From assembly GCA_033439765.1 (NCBI GenBank), contig JAULSN010000001.1, positions 2,666,001 through 2,730,000 of the forward strand: DNA of 64,000 nt, read 5' to 3'. This document shows positions 1 through 13,129 of the stretch, one piece after another. The notes under the pieces were generated by a model, which saw nothing but the letters and a program-made list of their open reading frames with translations, was not told the origin of the DNA and did not search any database. The position numbers and the translations under genes were made by a program. Origin of the DNA: Lasiosphaeria ovina. Its lineage: Eukaryota; Ascomycota; Sordariomycetes; Sordariales; Lasiosphaeriaceae. The first letter of the stretch is position 1; every line of letters begins with the position of its first letter.

Positions 1-1680
1 GTCCGGCCAGATCAGCGCCGCTGCCACCGATCGATCGCTTTTCCAATGTTCTATCCGTTAGTGTCCGCATCAACAACACTCGTCCGGGTTAGTGAAATGG
101 CGTGTCTATTGTGCACTAAGGTAGCTTGTCGAGACGATTCCAATCTTGCAATCTTCTTTTTATTCTCACGTCCGATCTTATCACCACTATCGATGTTCTT
201 GCGCCCCCCTCCTCGTCCCTTCTCCGTACGGGCAGCACCATGGCATGGCGTTGGCGCTATCAGCCCAGCGGCTCCTGCAGCAGGGTCCGCCATCGGTTTC
301 CCGTGGGGTGAGCGAGCGAGCGGTCCCCATTTTCCAGGGGGGGACTACTAGTACGGAATAGAGTGACGTGACGGGAACAAACTGCCCCTGGGGAAGAGAT
401 ATATATTGTGGGGGGTGATTCCAGGTTCGAAAGAGACGAAAACGGTCGACTGGGCCTGCCTGGGCTGAGTGCTCAGTGCTCGCTCTTCTTTTTGTGCTGC
501 TCTGTTCTGCTACCAACAGCACAATCTTGACAGGGCCATACTCCGTACTCGCGCAGTGACGAGAGAATCTGTCACTTTTATTAAATGTCTGCACTTTACG
601 CGTTCACCCCCAACACTAGGACGAATCCACGTGTAGTCTGGCTTACGTTGAGCACTAAGGTACGGAGCACGGAGTACCTGCAGGTGTAGGTGGTTGTGTC
701 GAAAAAGCGTTCCTGGTTCCTTGCCTGAACGGATTATTAGGCCAGGGCCATGATCCCACCCCCTCTATCTACTACTCTGATGTGCGTTGTACGCTACAAT
801 CTTCTACTTCGTCTTGGAACTTTGGAAGTGCGTCCTTGAGAAGACGCTTGAGATCAATTTGCGGGGAGGATAATCCTTACTACGGAGAAAGAGAGCACCA
901 AATGCAGATATACCTCAGGCTAGCTGCTTTTGTTTCCTGCGAAGGATGCGCATCCTCGTATGATAGACTGGTAGCGGCCAATTCAGTTAGCGCCTTACCT
1001 TTTCCGCACGAAGAGGCTTCTATTGTTCTGCTATCTCGGGGTGTCCGACATGCTTCCCAACAGAGGTTATGGTAAGAAAGTGAAAAGCATCTACACGACA
1101 AGACACCCTTATCAAACTCTGAACTGACCTAGATAGCGCCCAAAACTCACAGAAGAATGCAAATTTGACCAGGGAAAAGTGCCTGTATCAAATGGTATAT
1201 TTAAACATTTAAACTAAGTTGAAGCTGTACACCAACCTGTCCGTACAGAGCTTCTCAACCCCCTCTTTCCAAAATAAGTGATTTAATGTATACAGTGGTA
1301 CATGATCCAAACTGTTGCCTCTCCAACTTGTCCGGCCGCACCTCATCCAAAAGTAGTTATGTTTGTGCAAAATAATTAGGGCATACAGCCGCTGCCATCT
1401 GGGGCAAGAATCGAAGAACAGTGGTATACCAGCCGTTATATGTCGTACAGTGTCGTGTCACCAGACCGGAGGGTTATCCAGGTGGCGATGTGTGCTGTTG
1501 TGTGTTGTACAAGTTGAAATGCTCCGAAATGCTATGTTCAAAAAAGGGGGGGAAGAACCCCAAAATTGCGCCGATCCGATGCAATGGCCTCAGTAAGCCG
1601 ATAAAGTTTCGAAGGAAAACCGCGAGATGGATTGCTCAGGTCCACGAGAGCGACATTGACATTTCGCCGCCAAGTCGTAA
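1..1680. other. Intergenic, no gene seen
   Basis: Open frames here are short, overlap on both strands and show no recognisable family or splice pattern. The stretch holds one TACTCCGTA motif (539-547) and a facing pair TACGGAG...CGGAGTA (661-676). The last few hundred bases are the probable 3' UTR of the reverse-strand coiled-coil gene that ends at 1681. Confidence 0.6.
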
Positions 1681-4600
1681 CTACCTGACTTGGGTCGTGA
1701 TGTTCTTGAATTGATCTTCGAACACGCGCACCTTCTCGGCTTCCACGACGCGTTGCAACCTTCGGGTCTCGCGCATGGCCTCCTCGCGCTCCTCTTGGAG
1801 CATCATGACCTCGATCTGAGCCGTGTTCATGCGGCCGACCACCTCTTGCATCTCGGCATCCGCAGACGCCAAAGCTCCCTCCAGCTCGGCGACGCGTCCC
1901 TTGAGCGCCTCGACCTGCTCCGCCATGTTGCCGGCGCTGCCGTCGAGGGGTGATGTGCTTGACCGCCGGATGCCCGGTCGATCGACTCCTGGAGAGAGGA
2001 GAGGTGAAGACATGCGTGGAGATCGGCCCGACGCGCCGCTTCTCAAGCTCATCAAGGGTGTCAGGGGCGACTTGGGTGGGAAGAGACGGGGGCTCCGCGG
2101 GCTACGCATACCGCCCGAGCCATCCCGCAAGCGCTGCAGCTGGCTATTATGCGCGTCTTTAAGGGATGTAAGTTCTTCTTCGTGGCGTGCCACCCTTTCC
2201 TCGGCACTTGTTTGGGCTGCAATGACTTGTTCCTCGAGCTCGCGCAGGCGGCTCTGCAGGGACGCAATGCGCTCCGTACTGACACGCTGGTCGGCTTCGC
2301 CCCGTGCGATCGTGTCGGAAAGGCGCGTGCGAAGCGTCTCATTAGTCTCGAGTTGTGCCCGCACCTGTTGGGCAAGTTCCTCGACCCGGCACGCCGAATT
2401 CCGTAGCTGATCAGCCAAGTCGTTCTCCACATCGAGGTGCCTTTTCTCTGACGCCTGGAGAGACTCGAGCTGGGTGCGATACGTGGCGACCTCATCCCGG
2501 GCAAGATCCCGGTCCGAGACGGCGGCCGAGAGCGACTGCTCGAGGTGTTCGATTGCGAGTCGCGTCTTTTCATCCGAAGTTGTGCTCTCCTCGAGCGTCC
2601 TGACACGCCCAAGTGCCTCTGAGTAGGCACTTTGCAACTCCTTGAAAGCCCTTTCAAGCGAAGCAGAGGTCACGGGGACGGCAAGCCTGGCCAGGCTGCT
2701 GCTGCTGGACCGGCCAAGCGCCTCGGGGATTAGTATGTCCTTCTCCCTGAGCAGGCTACGCAGCGAGGCAACTTCTTCCTCGGCACGGTCCAGGTCCATC
2801 TTCAGACCACCCAGGCCCTTTTCAACCTGCCACTTCTGCTCAATTGCCTCCTCGGCCCTGCGACGAAGTGTGCTGATCTCTTCGCGGAGATTGCAGACTT
2901 CCCTCTCGTAGCCCGCCTTTCTCGGCGATGCAGCAAGAAGGCGGTCTCGTTCTATCTCGAGTTGACGAATTCTCTTGCTGTTTTCGCGGTTCTGGAATTC
3001 CTGTCTCTCGAGTAGGTTCTTAAGCGCGTTGTGAAGCGCGTCACGCTGTGCCTCGACGTCCTGGAGTCTGTCGGCAAGAACTTCGCGGGGCTCGCTCTGC
3101 TTGACCGTGTTCGACCGCGCGACGGATTGCGGCCGGATCTTCTTATATGAGCCCGTCGCAACCGAGGCCGACCTGGAGAGTGCTATTGACACACGAGATT
3201 CTGACTCTTTGAGTTCCGTGTTCTCGGACCTGAGCGATTGGAGTTCTTGCTGCATTTTGGATGTTTCGTAGGCCAGTTTGGCACCCTCAGCAGCCTCTGC
3301 TTCTAACCCTTCCACCCGAGCTCGCAGCTGGGGGACAATCTCGTCGCGTAGGTTGTCGCGCTCGTTGGTTGCATTCTCAAGCTCTCCTTTTAGTGCGCTG
3401 AGCAGGCCCTCGAAGTTGTCCTTGACTTGGCGCTCGTCTGATAGCTTTCGGCGCAAGTCATTGCATGTGTTTTCTAGTTCCCTGACGCGTCCACTCGCAC
3501 CACCGCTGCTGTTGAATTGGACGAGGTCTATTTGCGATGCTTTCCTGGACAGGTCTTGTATCTGCTGGTCCAGCTCCCGACGCCGTGACCTTTCATCTTG
3601 AAGCTTGTCGGTAAGCTCCAGTCTGATCTGAGCTTTCTCCTGCTCTGCCCTGCGTTGTACCTGCGAGATCTCTTCTTTGACGTGATCGTACTCGCTAAAC
3701 TTGGTTGAGCTATAGCCCGAGTCTGAGTAGTAGTCACTCGTCCTCTTCTCGGAGGCTCGGGGGTTGTTGATCTGCTCCTGCAGTCTGTCGACGAGGTCCT
3801 CCAGGTCCATCTCACGCCGAATGGAGCCAGCCAGTTCGGCGCTGATGGCCTTCAGCTCATCCTCCATCTCCTCGAGCTGCACCAATGGAGGAGTGGCAGT
3901 GGTGGTGGTGTGAACGGCGGGTGTGGTACCGACCGGCGGTGTCTGTAGGTTGCCCTCGCAGTATCGCAACGGGCTCTCCTCTGGGGCATCTGTGAACGTG
4001 GAGCTCGGTACGTAGGGCGTTGATTCATGGGACCCTGTCGCAACCGTGGCCGGCTTCAGGGAGTAGGGCGACGGGAGCGGGGAGAAGCTTCCGTCCGAGA
4101 AGTCGGCTGAGGACGAAGGGGAGGCGACCCAGCCAGGGGAGGTCGCGAGGTTTGAGAAGGCGGGTGATTTTGGGAGTGGTTTATTAAGAATACTGTTGCT
4201 CTCCGGGAGGCTTGTGATGGTTGAAGATCGGAAGCCAGTGTCGACCGGCGGCCCAAGAGTTAGGTGTGGAGGGGGAGACTTCCGGGCAAACAACGACATG
4301 GTAGTAGTGGCCGTGTTGTGCTTGTCCCGTGACTCTGGCGAGTCGAAACGGGGGGCGTCAACGAGGTCGAGGTCGCAGGCGAACTCTGGCGAGGCCGGGC
4401 TCGTGGTCTCGGCGCTTAGGCGGCCTTCTGGTGAGTGAGGCCCTGTGGCTACCTGGGCCGCTGCAGGGCTACTTTCCGAAATGTTTCGTAGCTGAAAGTC
4501 AACCGTGCCAGTCGGAGACTGAGGTTCCACAGAGTCTTGGGAGACGGGAGACGATCTACTTGACATTGTGATCCCGTCAGTCGGCAGTTGGCATGGCTTT

Positions 4601-5245
4601 AGCCGGGAAGGTATGGTCATATCACGGGTAACATGGAGGGGAGATTTGAGTCAGGGCTGCGACGTACGATTGGCTAGTCTCGGAGCCGGCTGGCGGCGAG
4701 CTCAGAGTGCTCAGCAAGCCAAGTGCGTTGAAGCCGTAATGGCCAGGAAACTCGTACAGGGTTGGACTGTCGAGCGAAAAGGACCTCGCAAACCTCTGGT
4801 CAGGCCGGTCGAGTTCGAGCTCGGCAGCCGGGTCCACGCCGGCTTTGGTCTGGGTCTGGGTCTGGGTCTGCGACGACGAGTACCTCGTGGCCAAGGGCGA
4901 GGCCGTGGCAGACAGAGGCTTGCGGCGGATGGGAGCAGCGCTGTGGGCGAGGGTGTGAGCGCGGGCGGTCCTTGGGCTAGGAAGTGGGTGTTGTTTCGAC
5001 GGCAGCGAGGCCAGCACGGCCAGCGGCGGAAACACTGAGTCGCCCGCTGGGTCGGATGTTTCGAGGGGGCTCGGTGGCGAAGGGGCCGGGCGCGGGCTCG
5101 GTCCTAACGAGCCGGCAGTACCTTCAGACGATGAAGCACTTGTCGTGTCAGATGGCCCAGATGCCATGCCAGATGCCAGTTGTATCCCGGATATGGTAGA
5201 GGGGGGGTGTCGGGCCCCCGCGGGCGGACTCTCGAGGGCGGCCAT
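1681..5245 (-). CDS. Large coiled-coil protein of filamentous fungi (DUF7603-like)
   Basis: Two exons: 5245-4668 and about 4558-1681, giving about 1151 aa. The start is the first ATG in frame (MAALESPPAG). The intron has donor GTACGT, branch CTGAC and a tandem AAGTAG acceptor; both acceptors keep the frame. The first ~415 residues are rich in Ser, Pro and Thr and include a QT repeat encoded by four GGTCTG units (on + at 4847-4870). From LEEMEDELKAISAEL to the C-terminus the protein is mostly heptad-type coiled coil, interrupted near the end by a Ser/Pro stretch (RSPRSPRLFPPKSPL). No enzyme motif is visible. Fungal proteins of this build are annotated DUF7603 or 'M protein repeat'; I use that name from memory, and a role in cytoskeleton or trafficking is only inference. 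Its 5' side faces a 3.5 kb spacer; no operon-like neighbour. Confidence 0.8.
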
Positions 5246-8200
5246 AGTATGGTATAGATAACAAAGAGTAAAACAAGGAGGCAATCCGAGCTCTTTGCTT
5301 GGACTAATTCATTCAATTAGCAGACCAGCAAACCCGGGGCCACATGCTTGGCAGCGCGGGATTGGCTCTGCGACGACAGACGGGAGAATGTCCAAATTAA
5401 TTGCGAAATCACATATTAGAGTCGGTCGGCCGATAGACTAGTAGAGGGAGGGAACAAAGAGGGAGAAGAGAAAGATTGCGGTCGCAGTTGCAGTTGCAGC
5501 CAGTCCACTGTAGTGTAGCAGCGGCAAGGGCTCCCGTGGGCAGCAGCAAGCGAGCAAAAGATCGAAAGGGGCCGTTGACGCCCGCAAGGGCCTGCCACTG
5601 GCAGCCTCATTACAACAGTCGCCCGCACGAACCAGTCGTTGTCGTGCTTTTGCGCGCAGGGTGGGCACCCTAGCCACACCCTAGAGGCGCCATCGCCATC
5701 CTCTGATCCGCTTTGGGCAAATCGAGGAAAGGGCCAACGACAGGACACCCCTAGATACCCTTGGGCGCCTCCAATTGGCCCCGGCCCCTGACCCTTTGCG
5801 GCCTAGATCGCTTGGTACCTTGCATGCTGCAGCACGCACGTCCCTCCCGATCCCAGGGCCTCTTGCCAGTTTGAAGCACCAATGGAACCTCCTTTATCCT
5901 CCTGTTCGATATTCTGGTGTGCCCCTGCGTCAGCGAACCAGCAGGTCGAGAAAGAAAGCGCGGGGCTGGCTGATAATGATTCAGTTTGTTGTGCAGAATC
6001 GGGAATCATCATGTAAAGAATCCCAAGCTGCCGTCAACGTTGACTCTCAAGTCTTTAAGTTAAGAGACAGAGACCCCCAATGGTCCCGAAGTCCAGCTGG
6101 GCTGATGGGATCGGCCGATTAAACAACAAGCCGATCATGTCTTTTTGGGCTGGGGCACTTTAGGACCGAAATGCAACTGCAACACTGGAAGCGCCGATAG
6201 CCCATCAGAGCAAAAGCAGCCCAGCACCAGACCATCATCATTATTGCCTGGTTAATTATTCCGTAATTTGGGAGCGAAATGAATCCCAGGCATGAGTGAT
6301 TGTCAAAGCTCCAAAGCTGCCGGTTGGTGTTGCAACAACTCTGTGGGTTGCGCGCGCGCTTCAGCTACCTCAGCTGCTGACGGCGGGCGCTTCGCCGACC
6401 GACGGTGAACACAAAGTCGCAAACAGCGTCACGTCCCGCCGCCCGGCGGCACGCAAGCCCATTGTGCGCTGGGGAAAGGTTGTGGCACAACTTCTGTTGT
6501 CGAGGTTTATTTTCGGCAGGGAGCTGGCCAGTTCCCCAAAGCCTTGCCGCATCCCATTCCCATTCTGTGCGATCCGTGCCCCTTGATTCCCCGTCCACTT
6601 GCCTTTTTTCTCGCCGAGCGAGCGGCGATGTAGAAAGCGGGGTCGATCAAGGGGGGGGAAGGGGGGGTGCTTGCTTTTCTCGATCTTGAATTCGCGCCGC
6701 CGCGATGATCGCTGGATGTGTAATTATTGAATTCCGCAGGCGGCAGAACAGATCCGCAAGGAACCAGCCCAGAGCAACTCCCAAAAGGGCTCCCGAGAGA
6801 AGATATTTTTAGGGAAACCCGGCCTCAGGCCTTGGCGCCGACCAGAATTCGCCCTGTGGCCGCCCGCGCAGCTGGTCGTCGGGGCCCCCATTCGAAGGGG
6901 TGCAGAAAGAAAAAAGGGAAGATCCGGCTTTGTGATCGAATTGATCTGCGCTAAGCTACCCGCAGAACGACGCGGCATCGGATCACCAACTGATGCGCCG
7001 AGGGCGATTCCCTGGTTTTCGGGTGCCTGCACACGAGAAACGGCATTGTCTCACGGCATTGTCGTCTCGAGAAAGCTGGATTTAGTGCCTGTCGAGGCTC
7101 GGTCGGTTGAGCCCGGTCGGTTCTCGCTATGGGTCGGCCGGGTTTGATCGTCGAAACAACCTACCGCCGCCGCCCCTCGTGACCCTGTCTCACTTACCTT
7201 CCACTTGCACGTCATTCCGCAACAGCCTCTTCGGGCTCAAATCAGTCGGCTCCACCGACAAGAGACAAACCGCCACCGCTGCAGTCTTTTAAAGGGCGAG
7301 GACACACAAGACATGTCGCACCAGGACATCTAGCTGTGACAATTGAACCCCACCGGTCGATAACAATTGCCATTTTATTTTTTTATTTTTTTTATTCCCT
7401 CCCTGCGCCTTGACGAACGCACAACCAGACTTGCATGTCTTGATCGCCGGCGGCTGCAGTGGCGTTTCGAGGAAACAAGGCGACAAAACAAAAGGACAAG
7501 GAGTTGCATCGTGACGTCGTACTGCCAGCCTGACTCGTTGATCTTGAAGAATCATGTAGAACAAAAAATAGAAGTGATTGAAACATGCCAAACAAAGCCG
7601 GGCTGGCTTCCGACCGCTCAACGCCAGCCATCAAAGGTGGCCCCCCACCCCCCATTCTCTCTCATGGTCCGCTCAACGCCCGCCGAGATCACTCATCAAA
7701 CACCCACCCATCCCGCAAGCAGTTATTATCGTCCCAAGAATTGCATCTACCTACCTTCATTAGTGCGGATAGAGGTAGATCGCAATCTGACTTTTTTTTT
7801 AACCCAGGAACCAAAAATCGCGAGAACTATACGGAAAATATGTACACAGCACGTATCCGTGAATATATGCGTCCACACAAACAAGACCCCAAGCCGGCTC
7901 ATGCAGCCTATTGATGCCTATCAAAACGCAAAACACAATACGGGAGTACATCTCTCACCATGGCAACGAGTCACTTTTGCGTATGGAAGGCAGTCAAGAT
8001 AGGTAGTACGTATAGAAATGCAGCTTGACTTCGCACCCTTCACTCTCAAACAAAATAAACAAGCGACAGAGTTTCTGTTTCATCCGATATCTGCCACATA
8101 CTCTGGATTGGTGAGACTACACAACAGACACAGAAACAGTTCAACTGGCTCACTTACACGCTCAACAGCATCCCTAACGTACCTCATACATTTGGTGCTC

Positions 8201-8738
8201 ACAAACATGTCAACTAATTGCTTCGCATCAGTTTCTGCCTCTCGATCCACTGCGAAGAGGAGAGGAAAGGTCAAAGAGAGAAAAAAAAAAGAAGAAAAAA
8301 AAAACTACCAGTGTATTCCCTGCGATCAAGTGTCGTGCCGGGTGCCTGCTAGCCTAATCCCTAGTCGTCATTTCTTTTACAGCATATTATCTTCTTTCTA
8401 AGGAATACTGAATTAGGAACACCCTGTTTTGTTGACCAAGGCCCACCAGCCCAGCGTAAACAAGAGTTGGACCCCGAGCCTTGCCGTTCCCACCATAACA
8501 AACAAACGCGATGCGTTGCACTCTGTATGCCGACATTATCGTGGTCTCATCACAAGCAACACCCCTCCCTGTACCGTCTATTCGGGCGAAGAAAAGATAG
8601 GGAAGCGAGAAAACAACAGAGACGCCTCCACTGGCTGTGAGCCCGTGTTCCCTACCATGTATTTACTAGCAGGTTGTAAAAACAAGTATGAGACCGCCAC
8701 ACGTCCGAGAAAACCGCCGCCATGCGGCGCCCAAGAAA
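5246..8738. other. Intergenic spacer with A/T tracts, no gene seen
   Basis: About 3.5 kb between two reverse-strand genes. It contains homopolymer tracts (T-rich 7373-7396, T run 7791-7800, A-rich 8281-8303) and only short overlapping frames without family resemblance. The part from about 7.9 kb to 8.7 kb probably holds the 3' UTR of the histidine kinase gene. Confidence 0.55.
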
Positions 8739-11700
8739 TCAAGGGTACTTCGACGAGGAGATCCTCGAGGATTCTTCCTCCAGCCGGCCGATATTCTCCA
8801 CCGTCAGCGCCTCGCCCGTTGGCAACAAAGGCGAGGTCATCGAATGCGTCGATGCGCCACCACAGCTTGCGACATCGATCAACTTATCATCGCGGCTATT
8901 CATGGCCCGCTCGTCCGTTACGATGCGGCGGATGGGCTGCAGCAAGTCGGCTTCCACCAGGCAGTCCGAAGTGGGCTTGGACTCAGAAGGTGACATTGTC
9001 GATGGTGGCGGTTTCGGGGGCGGCGGTAACATGGCGTAGTTGCCGGGAAAGGGGTAATGGTCGGTAGCGTTATTGAGTGCGAGGGGACGTGGAGTGTCGA
9101 TGCTATGCTTGTCGTGCAGTCCATCGTAGTCCTCGATCATGATGGACGTGAATGCATCTTCGTGGCCAACTCCGGGTATTTCGGTGTTATCGCAACTCTC
9201 ACCCGTCTCAGCGCAGTCTGAGATGCTGCTCGGGCCGCGTATTGGTGGCGTGTCTACCCTCTTCCGCCTGCTCCACCTCACCAGCATGCGCTCTAGCGTT
9301 TTACTCTTGACGGGCTTTGCCAAGTAGTCGTCCATTCCTGCCCGTTTACATTTCTCCTTGTCTCCTTGGATCGCCGAGGCCGTCATAGCGACAATCGGGA
9401 CAGCGCTGACAAAGGCCTTATATGGGAGGTGGTGTCGTAAGACATGTGTACATTTGTAACCATCAATAACCGGCATTTGGACGTCCATGAGGATGATGTT
9501 CGGCTTCGCTTGTATCCCTTCTTCAGCCGCAACGAGATACTCGAGGGCCTCCTTGCCATTCCACACTGCGGTAACTTGAAATCCCAGTTTCTTAATGGTC
9601 TTGATGGCAATCTGTTGGTTGATTGCATTGTCTTCGACCACCAAGACCTGGATGTTGGCCCGCTCGGGTGCCGGGAGATCATCCTCCTGTGTCCCTGTCG
9701 CCGAGGAGCTGATAGATAAATGCCTCCAGGACGACCTTCCTTTTTCCGGCGACATTGCTCCTTGCTCCGTGGGACCTAGCATGTGCTCATACTCGGAGCT
9801 ATTGCAAGACACGCTCATCTCAGATTGTAGTCTGTCGGGTAGTGGTCCTATTCGAACCAAGCCTGCGGACTGAGACCCATGAGGTTTGTTGAAAGGTACC
9901 CAGAATGTCGCCGTGGTCCCGGTGCCTATTGCCGATTCCATAGTCATCCTCCCCTTCATCAGGTCCAGGAGGTTTTTGCATATGGTGAGCCCCAACCCTG
10001 TTCCTCCAAACTTTCTGGCTGTGGATGGATCGCCTTGACTAAAGGGTTGGAAAAGACGTTTCCGAACCTCTTCCTCGATGCCTATCCCTGTATCTTCGAC
10101 GACAAACTTGATCTCTATAATGTCAGGTGTCTCTTTCTCCTTCAAGACGGAGAACTTGACGCAACCCTGGTTCGTGAATTTGATGCTATTCGTGAGCAGG
10201 TTGGTGATGATTTGTCTCACCCTGCCAGGGTCGCCTATGACCACGAGATTGCTCTCAATGTCCGAGGCAATATCGGCTTGAAAGTCGAGATCCTTTCTTT
10301 CGGCTGCAAAGCTAAGCATTTTCTCAACATCTCTGACAATGACCGAGAGCGAGAACTGCACTTCCTCGATATCGAGTCGCCCAGATTCAACCTTTGAGAA
10401 GTCCAAGATGTCGTTGATCACAGTCAGCAAGGCGTTCCCGGATCGATATATATTCTCGGTGATCTCTCGCTGTTCTTCTTCGAGCTGCGCATCGAGCAGT
10501 AACTCAGCCATCCCGATCACGCCAGTAATCGGTGTCCGAATCTCATGAGACATCTGGCTAGCATTAGTATTGGTTTCATTTTTTTTTGCTTCTGTTGAGA
10601 AACTGACATTAGCAAGGAACTGGCTCTTCAGTCTGCTGGCTTCTTTGGCAGCCGCTTCATTGGCTACTAGTTGCCTCTTTTCTAGAACTTGGTCGTGGAT
10701 GTCCTTTTCTCGGGCCTTCAGCTCTGTAACATCCATGATAAGGCCAATTACGCCCTCAATAACAGTATCGTTTGTATCTTTGACACGGCTGTTTTTGGCA
10801 GTAATGGGCCGGAAACGGGTTCGGTACCAACGTCCCCCTGCACAGGTTTGTCAGTAACTTGATAAACAGTGAAAGAAGCGGTTTGTTTTTGTTTGGGATG
10901 TGCCTACCCATCTCGTGCTCCTGGAAATCCTCGGTCGCCCTCCCAGAAAGGATACAGTCGAGAGGTATTAGAAAGGGAGGTATTTGTCCTTCAGGTAATT
11001 GTGAGTTAAGGCGGTTGAAAACATCATAGACGTTTTCCCCGATGTACCAACGGGATCCGTTGTTTTCGCAATTCGAACCCCAGATCAGGGCGCCTTCTAA
11101 CATGGTGACCTTATAATTGACGTCGACAGTGAACATTGTCATGTGGGAGAGAGCAATGACGCTGAGAAGCTGCTGGCGGGTTCTCTTGGCCTCGAGCTTG
11201 CTTTCAATACTTTCGTGAACGTCAGTGCAGGTTCCTGTGTTTGTTTCGTAAGTAAAGGATTCATAAATCGGGTTGGTTGTAGGTCGGCTCACCGAACCAC
11301 TTCTCGATTTGCCCCGTCTGCTTATTTCTCAATGGCAAAGCCCTGCCCAAAAACCACTTGTAGTTACCGTCCTTGCTACGGCACCGGTACTCTGTCATAT
11401 AAGGTTCACCCGTTAGGAGAGACTGACCCCATCTCTTTTGGGCCTCGGGGACGTCGTCGGGATGAAACGGATTCTTCCACCCCAAGCCAAGCGAGTCTTC
11501 CTCTGATAGTCCAGTGTAGCTATACCACCTGCTGTTAAAGAAATCATGCGCGCCGTCCGGGGTAGCCGTCCAGACGAGCTGGGGCATTGTGTCACATATG
11601 AGTTTGAACCGCTCTTCATCCGCTGCTTTGATGCGACTGATTTCTTCTGCCATGTGGGTCACGTCTCTGCAAGTGACCACGCCAGCCAGGAACTCGCCCG

Positions 11701-13129
11701 TTTGGCTATCCCTGAGCGCCGTCCCCTCAACCTCAAACACGGCGTTCCGTCCGTTACTGTCGCGCATGCCGATGCGGCGGCCGGTGAAAGGCGTCTGTGT
11801 CCGGTTGAGAACAGAAATGGGGTACTCGCTTGGGTCGAGCTGCCTGCTAAAGTCTTCGGTCCAAAGAGCCCAGGATGGAAGGAGGTCAAAGCCATCCAGC
11901 GCCTTGTTAGACTCGGGGGACTTGCTGAACAAATTGCGGGCGGCTCGATTCGGAAGCATGACGCTTCCATCTTTCCACATTGCCAGAATTGGAGTCTGCG
12001 TGCTGTCGAGCAACGTGTCTTTCATCAGTGTGATCTTTTGCAGCGTCGAAGGAGTGCTAGATACAGAGGATTTTGACGGAGGCCCAAGGGGCGGGAACGG
12101 GCTGGAGGAAAGAGAAACAGCGCTTGGGCTAATCATGGATGAGGGAGAGGCAGAGCCGTGACTCGAGGCCTGCGAAGGAGGGTTGGACGGAGTGATGGCG
12201 CACTTTCTGTCAGCGGCATCTACCAGGTGTGATCTGACTACCAGCTTCCTCCCGGCTGGCAAGAAGGTCTGTGCCGAGTCGGTATTTGTAAAAGTCAGAG
12301 TGAAGAAGGTTTGGCTCTCGCTGATGTTCCAAACCGAGACAATCATTTTGGCATGGGCGTGGAAGTCGGCTGTCTTTGAGCGGGCACGGGTGTCGAATGT
12401 AGTCCGGGTGATATCCCTTCGTGATATGACAACCTCGACGACGGCGTTCGGCGATGAGCCGCGTCGAGTGGTCTTGTCTGACTGGTAGATATAACCGTCG
12501 GCGGCTGTCGGGACCGGGGTGGCGTCCCCGTCCGCGTGCTCTGAGCCCCTTCTGCTGTCCATAACTGTCTCATGACCAATCTCGGTGGCAACCTCTTCCA
12601 GGAACTGTTCCCAGACGACCCATACAGGAACGTTGTCCTGCACCAAATCAATGCCAACCTGCGACAATGACTGGCCCCGAAGCTGGTCCATGACGGAGAC
12701 CATGCCGTCCATCTCCTGCTCCCCATCCGGGGCCATGCCTAGAAGCCTTCCCATGGCGGCGTTGGCAAGGACAACTGTTTTCCAGCCGTTAAGGACGAGC
12801 ACTGGCACCGGGAGAAACTGCATGGCCGAGAATGCGAGCTGGCCAGGCGTGATATCGGGAATAGTCAGACGGAAGGGGCTTGTTGACTGCGACCTAGGGG
12901 CGCCGGGGGGAAGTGCCGGTGCGTCTCGGACGAAGCGGTTCCCTCCCGGCGAAGCCATGCTGCCATTATCAAGGTCAGTGGCGAGCCCTAATGGCTGACG
13001 CATGCGGTCGTGGTTGCTATCATGGAGACCTAGCCGCAGCTCGTGGTGCGGGAGGCGGTGACGCGGCGGTGCGACGGGGTCGGCTACGGCGGCATCGTCG
13101 CTATGGGAGGAGGAATCGTCTAGCGACAT
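8739..13129 (-). CDS. Hybrid sensor histidine kinase with PAS domains and C-terminal receiver
   Basis: Four exons: 13129-11293, 11234-10908, 10837-10608 and 10553-8739, 1402 aa. Introns are 58, 70 and 54 bp; the last joins FLAN to MSHEIRTP, which restores the usual H-box context. The N-terminal ~500 residues are low in recognisable signature but contain PAS-like segments; a clear PAS_3-type domain (MPQLVWTATPDGAHDFFNSR, YTGLSEED, FHPDD) straddles residue 560, and another PAS/PAC (GRWYRTRFRPI, IMDVTELK) precedes the kinase core. HisKA phospho-acceptor His is about residue 801; N box LLTNSIKFTN; ATP boxes DTGIGI and GTGLGL; receiver begins QVLVVEDN (~1100), phospho-Asp in ILMDVQMP (~1155), Lys in LAKPVK. 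No transmembrane segment seen, so probably a cytosolic sensor feeding an HPt/Ypd1 phosphorelay, as is known for fungal hybrid kinases. I cannot assign the fungal HHK class without a tree. Confidence 0.93.
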
